From the NCBI RefSeq assembly GCF_900582625.1, contig NZ_UTIQ01000327.1:720010-784009 (forward strand): 64,000 nt of DNA, in the 5' to 3' direction. A program made the position numbers and the translations under genes. This stretch comes from Pseudomonas viridiflava (GTDB lineage: Bacteria; Pseudomonadota; Gammaproteobacteria; Pseudomonadales; Pseudomonadaceae). Under the pieces are notes generated by a model. It did no database searches, was not told the DNA's origin, and saw only the letters and a list, made by a program, of their open reading frames with translations. The stretch's first letter is position 1; each line of letters starts with the position of its first letter. Below, piece by piece: positions 25,872 to 35,069 of this stretch.

Positions 25872-27088
25872 AAACTTTCATTTCCCTCAGCGCATTCGCC
25901 CTGTTCGGCCTGAGCCTCAGCGTTCACGCAGCTTCTGGCGCCGACTCGTACAACATGGTGGAAAAAGGCCGCTACCTGGCTGTGCTGGGCGACTGCACCG
26001 CCTGCCACACCGTGCCGGGCAAACCGGCGTTTTCCGGTGGCGTGTCGATTGAAACGCCATTCGGCAAGCTGGTTGGCGCCAACATCACGCCCGACCCGGA
26101 AACCGGCCTGGGCCATTGGAATTTCGACGACTTCCAGGCCGTGATGTCCGAAGGCCACAGCCGCGGCGGCAAACGCCTGTACGGCGCCATGCCCTTTACC
26201 GCGTACACCAAGGTCACGCGCGAAGACAACCGCGCCCTATGGGCGTACCTGCAGACGTTGGAGCCGGTGAACAACCCGGTTGAAACCAACCAACTGCCCT
26301 TCCCCTTCAACGTGCGCACCAGCCTCATTGGCTGGAACTGGCTGAACTTCACCGCCGGTGAGTTCGTGCCTAACGCAGAAAAAACGCCGCAGTGGAACCG
26401 AGGCGCGTATCTGGTGGAAGGTCTTGGTCACTGTGGCACCTGCCACACGCCGAAAAACATCATCGGCGGTGACGACAATGACCAGTTCCTCGCCGGTGGC
26501 GATTTGCAGGGCTGGATCGCGCCGGACATCACCTCCAACCCGCACAGCGGTATGGGTAAGTGGAGCAACGAGGACATCGTCGAGTACCTGAAAACCGGCG
26601 CCAACCGCTTCGACATCGCCTCCGGGCCGATGGCCGAGGCCGTGGAAAACTCGACTCAGCACTGGACCGATGAAGACCTGATGGCGGTAGCGGTGTACCT
26701 CAAAGATGGGCAGAAACCGTCACCGGCGCCGCAGCCGGTAGCGGCCGATGACCCGGCGATGGTAGCGGGTAAAGCGTTGTACGCCGACCGCTGCTCCGCC
26801 TGCCACGTGCCGAATGGAGAGGGCATCAAAACCCTGTTCCCGAAACTGGCCGCCGCGCCATTGGTTAACAGCACCGACCCGACCTCGCTGATTCGCGTGG
26901 TACTGGCCGGCAGCCGTGCCGGTAGCACCGAAGCCGCACCGACCGGGCCCGCCATGCCGGCGTTCGCCTGGAACCTCACGGACGAAAACGTCGCCGACGT
27001 GCTGACTTACGTGCGCAACACTTGGGGCAACGCCGCGCCGGCTGTGACGGCGGGCGAAGTGGCCAATTTGCGCGAGAGCCTGCAATAG
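25868..27088 (+). CDS. Triheme cytochrome c subunit of the membrane dehydrogenase
   Basis: 406 residues with a Sec signal peptide (MKTFISLSAFALFGLSLSVHA) and three CxxCH heme sites at C43-H47, C189-H193 and C309-H313. In gluconate dehydrogenases this subunit takes electrons from the FAD/Fe-S subunit and hands them to ubiquinone. The ATG overlaps the stop of the GMC gene (ATGA). An inverted REP pair follows 15 bases after the stop. Confidence 0.94.
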   Translation: MKTFISLSAFALFGLSLSVHAASGADSYNMVEKGRYLAVLGDCTACHTVPGKPAFSGGVSIETPFGKLVGANITPDPETGLGHWNFDDFQAVMSEGHSRGGKRLYGAMPFTAYTKVTREDNRALWAYLQTLEPVNNPVETNQLPFPFNVRTSLIGWNWLNFTAGEFVPNAEKTPQWNRGAYLVEGLGHCGTCHTPKNIIGGDDNDQFLAGGDLQGWIAPDITSNPHSGMGKWSNEDIVEYLKTGANRFDIASGPMAEAVENSTQHWTDEDLMAVAVYLKDGQKPSPAPQPVAADDPAMVAGKALYADRCSACHVPNGEGIKTLFPKLAAAPLVNSTDPTSLIRVVLAGSRAGSTEAAPTGPAMPAFAWNLTDENVADVLTYVRNTWGNAAPAVTAGEVANLRESLQ

Positions 27089-27103
27089 GCTTGACCCGGA
27101 AAC

Positions 27104-27182
27104 CTTGTGGGAGCGGCTTTAGCCGCGATGCTCTCGAAAAGCATCGCGGCTGATCGGACTGCCGCCCAGCCGCTCCCACAAG
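27104..27182. repeat. REP pair with one enlarged arm
   Basis: Normal REP unit at 27104-27131 and, in opposite orientation, a unit at 27141-27182 whose centre carries about 16 extra bases (read on the minus strand, TGGGCGGCAGTCCGAT). The insert resembles that at 2953-2994 (GGGCGGC followed by a TCCG block). Confidence 0.85.
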
Positions 27183-27273
27183 CACCCGTTATGCCCTGCA
27201 TCACCCAATTGGATAGTCCTTGAGCCCCGGCCCCGCGCCGCGCCAACCTGCTGACATCCACAAGGAGACCAGC

Positions 27274-28095
27274 ATGAGCGACTACCGCACCCTCACCCGC
27301 CACGATGCCAACGGCGTGGCCACCATCGAATTCGATCATCCGCCCATCAACCTGATGGACCGCGAGGTGATTATCGACCTGCTGAAACTGGCGAAAAGTC
27401 TGGAAGCCGACCGCGAGACTCGCGTGGTGTTGTTTCGCAGCGCCAACCCTGAATTCTTCATCGCCCACTTTGACCTTGGCAGCCAACTGCACCAGCCAGC
27501 GCCGCCGCTGCCCGAAGGCCAGGCCAGTTTGCTCAGCGCCCTGTTCACGCGCTTTAGCCGCCTGCCGCAAGTGACCATCGGCGAACTGCGCGGCCGTGCG
27601 CGCGGCGCCGGCAGTGAATTTCTGTTGGCGCTGGACATGCGCTTTGCCTCACGCGAGCACGCCCTGTTGGGCCAGCCAGAAGTGGCCGTCGGCTTGCTGC
27701 CAGGCGCAGGCGGCACGGTGCGGTTAACGCAACTGGTCGGACGTGGCCGCGCTTTGGAAATTTGCCTGGGCGGCGCCGACTTCGACGCTGACACGGCCGA
27801 GCGCTACGGCTGGATCAACCGCGCCGTTCCCGACGCGAACCTCAGCGCCCATTGCGAAGCGCTGGCGCAACGCATCGCCAGTTTTCCAGCGGCGGGCATT
27901 GCCCATATCAAAGCGGTGGTCGAAAAGGTGAGCGCTGCACCGGAGGCGGCGCTGGTAGAAGAATCGCAACGCTTCGGCGCCGACATGAATGCACCAGCGA
28001 CACTGGAGCGGGTGCAATGGATGATGGAAAACGGCGGGCAAACGGACGGGGAAATGGAGCGTGAGTTGGGTGCCAACCTGGCGAAATTCGCCTGA
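27274..28095 (+). CDS. Enoyl-CoA hydratase/isomerase family protein
   Basis: 273 residues, crotonase fold. The oxyanion-hole segments are FRSANPEFFIAHFDL and ELRGRARGAGSEFLLALDMRFA; GQPEVAVGLLPGAGGTVRL is the conserved region around the catalytic Glu position. The first oxyanion segment lacks the usual AGADI, so the substrate may not be a standard 2-enoyl-CoA. The ATG at 27274 has AAGGAG upstream. It stands alone between two REP pairs. Confidence 0.85.
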   Translation: MSDYRTLTRHDANGVATIEFDHPPINLMDREVIIDLLKLAKSLEADRETRVVLFRSANPEFFIAHFDLGSQLHQPAPPLPEGQASLLSALFTRFSRLPQVTIGELRGRARGAGSEFLLALDMRFASREHALLGQPEVAVGLLPGAGGTVRLTQLVGRGRALEICLGGADFDADTAERYGWINRAVPDANLSAHCEALAQRIASFPAAGIAHIKAVVEKVSAAPEAALVEESQRFGADMNAPATLERVQWMMENGGQTDGEMERELGANLAKFA

Positions 28096-28106
28096 GCGCT
28101 AAGGCT

Positions 28107-28200
28107 CCGTAGAAGCGGCGCTCGCCGCGATTTGGCGTGATCTAAAATCACCGTTTTAAGTAACGACAAAAAAGCATCGCGGCTGAAGCCGCTCCCACAG
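28107..28200. repeat. Inverted REP pair
   Basis: A diverged unit (28107-28131, agaagcggcgctcgccgcgat) faces a standard unit (28174-28200) across 42 bases. It directly follows the enoyl-CoA hydratase stop codon. Confidence 0.8.
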
Positions 28201-28248
28201 AAGGTGGGTGTTGGCGCTGAAGCTTTGGCAGAGAATTTCAACCCACCT

Positions 28249-28280
28249 CCGTCATCCCCGCGCAGGCGGGGATCCAGAAT
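28249..28280. repeat. Single dispersed palindrome unit
   Basis: ccgtcatccccgcgcaggcg followed by gggatccagaat is the same element as one arm of the pairs at 9091 and 42092. It overlaps nothing and lies just beyond the 3' end of the minus-strand gene at 28308. Confidence 0.8.
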
Positions 28281-28307
28281 CGCGAACGGGAACGCCAAAC
28301 TCGGCGC

Positions 28308-28751
28308 TTATGCCGGTCGCAAGATAGCCACTGCCTGCTCGCCGTATTGCACGACGTACCCGCCATGCGCGCGTTGCCAGTCGCTCGCTGAAGTCGGGTC
28401 CGGGAACCAGTGTTTTTCGTAGTCGCCAAAAGCGCCGGCGTCTAGGCGGTAGCGATCCAGGCAGGCGGCTTCGCGGGTGTCGATTTCAGCCTTGCACCTC
28501 GCCCAGTCGGCGTAGCCCAGTTCTATCGCTAACAGACGCAGCAGCGTTTTCAACTGCAGCGCGGCGCGGTTGGCCTGCAACGCGGACACGCTCAAACCAC
28601 CGCTAAGCTTCGCCGCGTGCAGCCGGCGCAATACGGGCAGCGCCACGCTCAAGCTGTCCGAACGAGCGTGCCGCAATAGGCGTCGGGCGTGGCTGCGCAG
28701 AAAATCGCTGTTTCGATGGGTGGGGGACAACGGGTTGGATGTAGACCACAT
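28308..28751 (-). CDS. Hypothetical protein
   Basis: 147 residues from the ATG at 28751, chosen because AGAGGAAAGG lies just upstream. Basic, helix-rich N-terminal half (SHARRLLRHARSDSLSVALPVLRRL), then LLAIELGYADWARCKAEID, and a C-terminal part with many aromatic residues. The 'YADWARCKAEI' stretch is like segments seen in small conserved proteins of unknown function in Pseudomonas. No signal peptide or membrane segment. Function unknown. Confidence 0.7.
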   Translation of the reverse strand: MWSTSNPLSPTHRNSDFLRSHARRLLRHARSDSLSVALPVLRRLHAAKLSGGLSVSALQANRAALQLKTLLRLLAIELGYADWARCKAEIDTREAACLDRYRLDAGAFGDYEKHWFPDPTSASDWQRAHGGYVVQYGEQAVAILRPA

Positions 28752-28929
28752 AAACCTTTCCTCTTCTAATGTGGCCGTTCTCGCTGCGGCGTGAAGATTC
28801 AGGTTGCGGTAGATCCGAAGAAAAAACCGAACGACAGGTGCGGCTGGCTTTTGCGAGAGCGGGCGCCCTGTCGCGCCCGGTGGCAAGTTTAGTGTGGGGC
28901 GTAACTCAGTGACAAGGGTGCTGTGGACA

Positions 28930-29367
28930 TCACCCGTTCAGACGCTTCACCAAACGCGCTTGCAACGCCTGCAACTCACCCGCGTCGGCCTTCTGGCTGG
29001 CGTGAACACCAAGGCCTTCGCCGGCGTAGCGCGGCACGATGTGCATATGGATGTGGAACACCGTTTGCCCGGCTGGCGCGCCATTGAACTGGGCGATTTG
29101 CACGCCGGCCGGTTCCAGTTCCTCAACGATCGCGCGGGTGAGTGTTTGCACCACGGCCATAACCTTGCCCAACGCACCGGTATCGACTTCCAGGATGTTG
29201 CGCGCCGCCGAGCGTTTGGGGATCACCAAGGTGTGGCCGAACGACTGCGGGAACACGTCGAGAAACGCCAGCACGTCGTCATCTTCGTACAGTTTGTAGC
29301 AGGGCGCGTCGCCGCGAATGATCTGGGCAAAAATGTTCTGGTTGTCGTAATCGCCGTGCAGGCTCAT
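28930..29367 (-). CDS. HIT-family nucleotide hydrolase/transferase
   Basis: 145 residues. The histidine triad is H105-I-H107-M-H109 in FHIHMHIVPR; FAQIIRGDAPCYKLYEDD is the usual N-terminal signature of the HinT/Hit branch. These enzymes remove AMP from phosphoramidates or hydrolyse dinucleotides. It matches PA3295 by position near hrpA. Confidence 0.92.
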   Translation of the reverse strand: MSLHGDYDNQNIFAQIIRGDAPCYKLYEDDDVLAFLDVFPQSFGHTLVIPKRSAARNILEVDTGALGKVMAVVQTLTRAIVEELEPAGVQIAQFNGAPAGQTVFHIHMHIVPRYAGEGLGVHASQKADAGELQALQARLVKRLNG

Positions 29368-29708
29368 CTAGGTTCTCCGTCCGTTGGGCTGAGGGCAAAC
29401 CATACCGGCTCAGCCCCTCGTCTGAAAACCCCACTATTTTTCAGAATTGCGAGCGCCTCGGCATACCGCAGGTTGCGGCGCGCGGCGCTTTACGGAAGAA
29501 TCCCCGCCCTTCGCAAACCTGGCGGTCCTACTCTGGCCCATCAGTCATGGCGGCCCTACCAATAATAAACAGCACGGCGATCCGCGCTTGCCCCGAGCAG
29601 ACGACGGCACTTATCGCCCATCGCTGACTACATCCGACACACGCATGCCCCGTTCAGGCCACAAGCCTGAGGCGGGTTCTTTGGCTTGGCAGAATTTAAG
29701 GAAAACCG
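29368..29708. other. 341-base gap between the HIT and TRAP genes
   Basis: Divergent promoter space for both genes. I see no convincing gene, repeat or hairpin; a 110-codon open frame on the plus strand (from 29447) runs into the TRAP gene and has poor composition. A TAAGGAAAA ribosome site lies just before 29709. Confidence 0.5.
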
Positions 29709-30707
29709 ATGTTCAAGTATCTGTCTTTGGCGCTCGCCGCCTTGCTGCTGACGATCAGCCCCTCAATGGCGACGGCTGAAGATGCAGCCCCGATCGTTAT
29801 CAAGTTTTCCCACGTGTCGGCGGAAAGTACGCCCAAGGGCCAAGGCGCCTTGCTGTTCAAAAAATTGGTGGAAGAACGCCTGGCCGGCAAAGTGAAGGTT
29901 GAGGTGTACGCCAACTCCGCGCTGTTCGGCGACGGCGAAGAACTGGCCGCGCTGGCCGATGGCCGTGTGCAAATGCTGGCGCCGTCGCTGTCGAAATTCG
30001 ACAAGTACACCAAGCGCCTGCAAGTGTTTGACCTGCCGTTCTTGTTTACCGATCAGGCAGCGGTCGACCGTTTCCTCAAGCGTGAAAAAAGCCGCGAACT
30101 GCTGCGCTCTATGAACAGCAGCAACATCTACGGCCTGGGCTTCTGGACCAACGGCATGAAGCAGCTGTCGGCTAACAAAGCCCTTCACACCCCGGCCGAT
30201 GCCAAAGGCCTGGCCTTCCGCATTCAAGCGTCGAGCGTGCTGGAAGCCCAATTCGCAGCCCTGGGCGCCACCACCGTGAAGCTGCCGTTCGCCGAGACCT
30301 ACAAGGCGTTGGAAAGCGGCACCGTACAGGGCACGGAAAACCCGTGGTCGAACTTTGTTTCGCAGAAGTTCGAGAAAGTGCAGCCGTACGTGACCATCAC
30401 CAACCATGGCGTGCTGAGCTACATGGTGGTGACCAACAGTAAGTTCTGGACCAGCATTCCGTTCCAGATTCGCAGCGAGTTGGAGTCGATTCTGGACGAA
30501 GTGACCCTATCGGTTAACCAGACCGCCGAAGCCAATAACCAGCGCGATTACGAGCAGCTGGTAGCGGGCGGCAAGGCCAAAATCATCACCCTGACGCCGG
30601 CCGAACAGGCAGCCTGGCGCGAGGCGATGCTGCCGGTGTGGAAGCAGTTTGAAGGTGAGATTGGTGCCGATGTGTTGCATGCGGCGCGGGCTGTGAATCG
30701 CAAATAA
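29709..30707 (+). CDS. TRAP transporter solute-binding protein (DctP family)
   Basis: 332 residues with a signal peptide (MFKYLSLALAALLLTISPSMATA). FSHVSAESTPKGQGALLFKKLVEER is the DctP N-terminal signature; the conserved Arg that binds carboxylate lies in AKGLAFRIQAS, followed by PFAETYKALESGTVQGTENPWSN. The fold should bind a C4-dicarboxylate or similar acid in the periplasm. No DctQ or DctM membrane partner is within 30 kb on either side, so it is an orphan in this window. TAAGGA precedes the ATG. Confidence 0.9.
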   Translation: MFKYLSLALAALLLTISPSMATAEDAAPIVIKFSHVSAESTPKGQGALLFKKLVEERLAGKVKVEVYANSALFGDGEELAALADGRVQMLAPSLSKFDKYTKRLQVFDLPFLFTDQAAVDRFLKREKSRELLRSMNSSNIYGLGFWTNGMKQLSANKALHTPADAKGLAFRIQASSVLEAQFAALGATTVKLPFAETYKALESGTVQGTENPWSNFVSQKFEKVQPYVTITNHGVLSYMVVTNSKFWTSIPFQIRSELESILDEVTLSVNQTAEANNQRDYEQLVAGGKAKIITLTPAEQAAWREAMLPVWKQFEGEIGADVLHAARAVNRK

Positions 30708-30721
30708 TTGCACAACCTTCA

Positions 30722-30842
30722 CCCCTCACCCCCAGCCCCTCTCCCCTAGGGGCGAGGGGAGCTAATCGGTGACTGGGGCAATATCGCCGCTTTCGCTGCT
30801 GATCCCCTCGCCCCTCGGGGAGAGGGTTAGGGAGAGGGGGAA
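30722..30842. repeat. Palindrome-rich repeat between convergent genes
   Basis: The outer parts (cccctcacccccagcccctctcccc... and ...ggggagagggttagggagaggggg) belong to the same family as the 120-base units at 14761 and 14921 but are diverged. It fills the space between the stops of the TRAP and hrpA genes and may end transcription in both directions. Confidence 0.75.
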
Positions 30843-30856
30843 GCAGCGACGCCGCG

Positions 30857-33800
30857 TTAACCCTCCACCGCCGCCCACTGCTTACCCAAGCGCTTATCCG
30901 ACACCGCCACCTTCGTGCCCAACTGCTGGGCAAACAGCGACACCCGATATTCCTCAAGCATCCAGCGATACAGCACCAGCTGTGGATCACGCTTGCCTTC
31001 CTGCGCGTGCTTGTCAGCGCGGGCTTGGTATTGCGCCCACAACCCTGCCAGCTCGCCGCTCCACACTCGGTCTTTCTGCAATTGCGAGCCGAGTTTGTCG
31101 AAGCGCTGTTCGATGGCTTTCAGGTAGCGCGGCAGTTCTTTTAGCCATTCGGCCGGGGTTTCGCGCACGAAGCCTGGGTAGACCAAATGGCTTAGCTGCG
31201 CCTTGATGTCGTTGAGGGCGACGGCTTGAGCCAGGTCGATTTTCCCTTTGAAGCGCTTTTGCAAGCCGTGCCATAGCTTGAGAATTTCCAGAGTCAGGCG
31301 CGCCACGCGTTCGGCGTGCTCGGCCCAGGCGCCACGCTTTTTCTCGGCCAGTGCCAGCAGGCCGACACCGTCGCGGGGCAAGGGGCTTTCGCCGTCGAGG
31401 ATGCAGGTGTCGAGGCTGGCCAGCAGAATGTCTTCCACCAACGCATCGACCCGGCCCAGGTCGCGGTACAACAAGCCCAAGTCCGTCAGGCCCGGCAATT
31501 TGCTGCGCAGAAACTTCGCCGGCTCACTTAGCTGTTGCAGGAGCAAGCGCTGCAAGGCGCGACGGTGTTGGAATTCGGCTTCGGCAGCAGTGGCAAAGCG
31601 GCCTTCTTTGACCGTGCCGCCCTCCTCCACCAGCGCCGGGTACACGGTCATCGACAAGCCGGCGATGTTTTGCTGCGTGGTCTGCGCCACCGGGGCGAAC
31701 ACTTTGGCTTCGACCGGCTTTTGCTGTTTGTCGGTTTTAACCATGGCCAAGGCGGCCTGGCTGGCTTCGGCGAAACGCGCCGTCAGTTCAGCCAGGTCAC
31801 GGCCTTCTCCGAGCAACTTGCCCTGACCGTCGACCACCTCCAAGTTCATTTTTAGGTGGTTTTCCACCTGCTGTTCCGCCTCGGCCCACGCCTCTTCCGT
31901 TACGCGCACACCGGTCATGCGCTGCAATTCAGCGCTCAAGGCCTGCACCAACGAGCCTTGCCCGAAGGCGATACGCGACAAGGCGGCTTTGACGAAATCC
32001 GGCACCGGCACAAAGTTTTTGCGCAGGGTTTTGGGCAGTTCACGCACCAGGGCGATGCACTTGGCTTCGAGCAAACCCGGCACCAGCCATTGCAGGCGCT
32101 CGGCGGGAATTTGCGGCAGCAACGGCGCCGGCACGCGCAGCGTGACGCCGTCGCGCGGGTGGTTGGGCTCGAAGTGATAGGTCAGCGGCAGGCGCAAGTC
32201 GCCCAGTTGCAGGTGATCGGGGTACTGGGCGTCTGTCACTTCGCTGGCGTCGCGGGCGAGGATGTCTTCCTCGCGCATGATCAGCAGCTGCGGATTTTTC
32301 GCGCTTTCGGTTTTGTACCAACTGTCGAAGGTGGCGGTCTGGTAAATGTCGGCCGGCAGGCGCGCGTCGTAGAAGGCGAACAGGGTTTCTTCGTCGGCAA
32401 GAATGTCGCGACGGCGAGCCTTGGCTTCCAGTTCGTCGAACAGCTCCAGCAGTTCCTGGTTAGCTTTCAGGCACTTGGCGCGCGACTGAATTTCGCCGCG
32501 CACCAGCCCTTCGCGGATAAACAATTCACGCGCCACCGCCGGCTCAATCGGGCCAAAGTGCACCGGCCGGCGGCCGACCACGATCATGCCGTACAAGGTG
32601 ATCTGTTCGAACGCCACCACTTGCCCGCGGCGTTTTTCCCAATGCGGTTCGAAGTGGTTTTTCTTGATCAGGTGGCCGGCCAATGGCTCGATCCAGTCCG
32701 GCTCGATTTTGGCCACCTGGCGGGCGAACAGCTTGGTGGTCTCCATCAGTTCAGCGGCCATGATCCATTGCGGTTTTTTGCGGCCGATGACGCTGGAGGG
32801 GTGAATCCAGAAACGCCGCTGACGGGCACCGAGGTAGTCGCCGTCTTCGGTTTTCTGCCCAATCTGGCTAAGCAGGCCGCACAGAATGGCTTTGTGCACG
32901 GCGGCGTAATCTTTGGCGCGCTGCGCCGCTTCCACAGCTTCGGCGGTTTTGGCGGCGGGCGGATTGGCTTTGGTGCTGTTGGCGTTGGCGTTGGTCTTGG
33001 GATCGCTTTCGCGCGCGAGCTCGCTCCTGCGGGACGAATCGGCGGCGCGGTCGGGGGCCAGTTTTAGTTCGCGGGTGATCAGCACCAGTTGGCGGTGGGC
33101 GTCGCGCCATTCGCGCAGGCGCAGGTAGTTAAGGAAGTTTTTTCGGCACCAGTTACGCAGCGGGTTGGAGCCCAGCTCCTGGCGCTTTTCTTCGAAGCCG
33201 CGCCACAGGTTGATCAGGGCGGCGAAGTCGGAGTCGACGTCTTTCCACTGAGCATGGGCCTGGTCAGCGGCTTGCTGGCGGTCCATCGGCCGCTCGCGCG
33301 GGTCTTGCACCGACAGCGCGCTGGCGACGATCAGCAATTCATCGAGGCTGCCCAGCTTGGCGGCTTCCAGCACCATGCGGCCCAGGCGCGGATCGATGGG
33401 CAAACGCGCCAATTGCCGGCCAATTGGCGTCAGCTGACTTTCACGGTTTACCGCCGACAATTCTTGCAGCAGGTTGAAACCGTCACTGATGGCTTTGCCA
33501 TCGGGTGGCTCGATAAAGGGGAACGCGTCGATCTCGCCCAGGCGCAGGTGCAGCATCTGCAGGATCACCGCCGCCAGGTTGGTGCGCAGAATTTCCGGGT
33601 CGGTAAAGGCTGGGCGCGCGAGGAAATCTTCCTCGCTGTACAAACGCACGCAAATGCCCGGCTCCACCCGCCCGCATCGGCCTTTGCGCTGGTTGGCGCT
33701 GGCTTGCGATACCGCTTCGATGGGCAGGCGCTGCACCTTGGCGCGGTAGCTGTAACGGCTGATGCGCGCGGTGCCGCTGTCGATCACATAACGAATGCCG

Positions 33801-34900
33801 GGCACGGTGAGCGAGGTTTCCGCCACGTTGGTGGCCAGCACAATTTTGCGTCCAGCCATGGGCGCGAAAATCTTTTGCTGCTCGGCCGGCGTCAATCGCG
33901 CATACAGCGGCAGCACTTCGGTGAAGCGTAAATTGGCTTTGCGCAGCATGTCGGCGCAGTCGCGAATTTCGCGCTCTCCGGGTAGGAATACCAGCACATC
34001 GCCAGGGCGTTTGCCTTCGCTGCGTTCGAACGCGTCGATTTCGTCCAGCGCGGCGAGAATGCCTTGGTCGACGCTCAGGTCATCCACCAGGCTTTCGCCC
34101 TCCTCGTCGACCTCTGCCACCAATGGCCGGTACCAGGTTTCAACCGGGAAGGTGCGGCCCGAGACCTCAACAATCGGCGCGTTGTCGAAGTGCTTGGAGA
34201 AGCGATCGAGGTCGATAGTGGCCGAGGTGATGATGACTTTTAAATCCGGGCGACGCGGCAGCAGCGTTTTCAGGTAGCCGAGCAGGAAGTCGATGTTCAG
34301 GCTGCGTTCGTGCGCTTCGTCGACGATCAGCGTGTCGTACTTTTCCAGGTAGCGGTCGTGCTGGGTTTCGGCCAGCAAAATACCGTCAGTCATCAGCTTG
34401 ATCAGCGAGCTGTCTTTGCTCTGGTCTTCGAACCGCACCTGGTAGCCGACCAGCTCGCCCAACGGTGTGCCGATTTCTTCGGCCACCCGCGTTGCCACAC
34501 TGCGCGCCGCCAAGCGCCGTGGCTGAGTGTGGCCGATAAGGCCGTGCAACCCGCGACCGATTTCCAGGCAGATTTTCGGCAGCTGCGTGGTTTTCCCCGA
34601 GCCGGTTTCGCCGGCAATGATCAGCACCTGATGCTTGGCCAACGCCGCCTTGATTTCATCGCGTTTGGCAGCGATGGGCAGGCTGTCGTCGTAGCGCATC
34701 ACCGGCACACTCAGGCGCCGCGCCTCGACCTTGGCGCAGCTCTGCTGGAAGCGCTCCAGCCATTGCGCCAACTTGCCTTCGTCGGCGTGCCCGGCTTTGC
34801 GCAACTCGTGCAGTTGCCGGCGCAGACGATGGCGGTCAGCGACCAGGGCTTGATCGAGGTTTTTCAGCAGGGCGTCAAAGGTGGGCGTGGCGTCGGTCAT
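30857..34900 (-). CDS. hrpA: ATP-dependent RNA helicase HrpA (DEAH box)
   Basis: 1347 residues. Walker A GETGSGKT at 97-104, DEAH at 194-197, then the helicase C-terminal, HA2/OB and long DUF3418 domains of HrpA. E. coli HrpA unwinds mRNA in collided ribosomes to rescue them; it also processes fimbrial mRNA. The ATG at 34900 is preferred to a TTG seven codons upstream. Residues about 615-665 form a low-complexity insert between the helicase core and the C-terminal region; part of it is encoded by a REP element (33010-33035) and reads RRSELARE. Confidence 0.95.
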   Translation of the reverse strand: MTDATPTFDALLKNLDQALVADRHRLRRQLHELRKAGHADEGKLAQWLERFQQSCAKVEARRLSVPVMRYDDSLPIAAKRDEIKAALAKHQVLIIAGETGSGKTTQLPKICLEIGRGLHGLIGHTQPRRLAARSVATRVAEEIGTPLGELVGYQVRFEDQSKDSSLIKLMTDGILLAETQHDRYLEKYDTLIVDEAHERSLNIDFLLGYLKTLLPRRPDLKVIITSATIDLDRFSKHFDNAPIVEVSGRTFPVETWYRPLVAEVDEEGESLVDDLSVDQGILAALDEIDAFERSEGKRPGDVLVFLPGEREIRDCADMLRKANLRFTEVLPLYARLTPAEQQKIFAPMAGRKIVLATNVAETSLTVPGIRYVIDSGTARISRYSYRAKVQRLPIEAVSQASANQRKGRCGRVEPGICVRLYSEEDFLARPAFTDPEILRTNLAAVILQMLHLRLGEIDAFPFIEPPDGKAISDGFNLLQELSAVNRESQLTPIGRQLARLPIDPRLGRMVLEAAKLGSLDELLIVASALSVQDPRERPMDRQQAADQAHAQWKDVDSDFAALINLWRGFEEKRQELGSNPLRNWCRKNFLNYLRLREWRDAHRQLVLITRELKLAPDRAADSSRRSELARESDPKTNANANSTKANPPAAKTAEAVEAAQRAKDYAAVHKAILCGLLSQIGQKTEDGDYLGARQRRFWIHPSSVIGRKKPQWIMAAELMETTKLFARQVAKIEPDWIEPLAGHLIKKNHFEPHWEKRRGQVVAFEQITLYGMIVVGRRPVHFGPIEPAVARELFIREGLVRGEIQSRAKCLKANQELLELFDELEAKARRRDILADEETLFAFYDARLPADIYQTATFDSWYKTESAKNPQLLIMREEDILARDASEVTDAQYPDHLQLGDLRLPLTYHFEPNHPRDGVTLRVPAPLLPQIPAERLQWLVPGLLEAKCIALVRELPKTLRKNFVPVPDFVKAALSRIAFGQGSLVQALSAELQRMTGVRVTEEAWAEAEQQVENHLKMNLEVVDGQGKLLGEGRDLAELTARFAEASQAALAMVKTDKQQKPVEAKVFAPVAQTTQQNIAGLSMTVYPALVEEGGTVKEGRFATAAEAEFQHRRALQRLLLQQLSEPAKFLRSKLPGLTDLGLLYRDLGRVDALVEDILLASLDTCILDGESPLPRDGVGLLALAEKKRGAWAEHAERVARLTLEILKLWHGLQKRFKGKIDLAQAVALNDIKAQLSHLVYPGFVRETPAEWLKELPRYLKAIEQRFDKLGSQLQKDRVWSGELAGLWAQYQARADKHAQEGKRDPQLVLYRWMLEEYRVSLFAQQLGTKVAVSDKRLGKQWAAVEG
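33010..33035. repeat. REP unit inside the hrpA coding sequence
   Basis: Plus strand cgcgcgcgagctcgctcctg followed by cgggac matches the 'gtaggagcgagcttgctcgcg' REP type present as a pair at 50666-50729, here with a few changes. It is read in frame by hrpA without a stop. Confidence 0.75.
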
Positions 34901-35069
34901 TGGCGGGTGGGCAACGGTCAAAAAGGCGGGGGCAGATTGTCGCAGATTTTGCCGGTGACCGGCGTTCGCGACATCTGCCCTGTCTATTGCCGACAGCGGG
35001 TGAAACAGGCCAGGCGCGTTGTTAGAGCGCCCACTCCGCCAACGCCACTGCTGCCGGCAGCCCTGTCAT

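Noticed and set aside
29447..29779. A 110-codon plus-strand frame before the TRAP gene
   Set aside because: It overlaps the TRAP signal peptide in another frame and has no ribosome site or typical composition.
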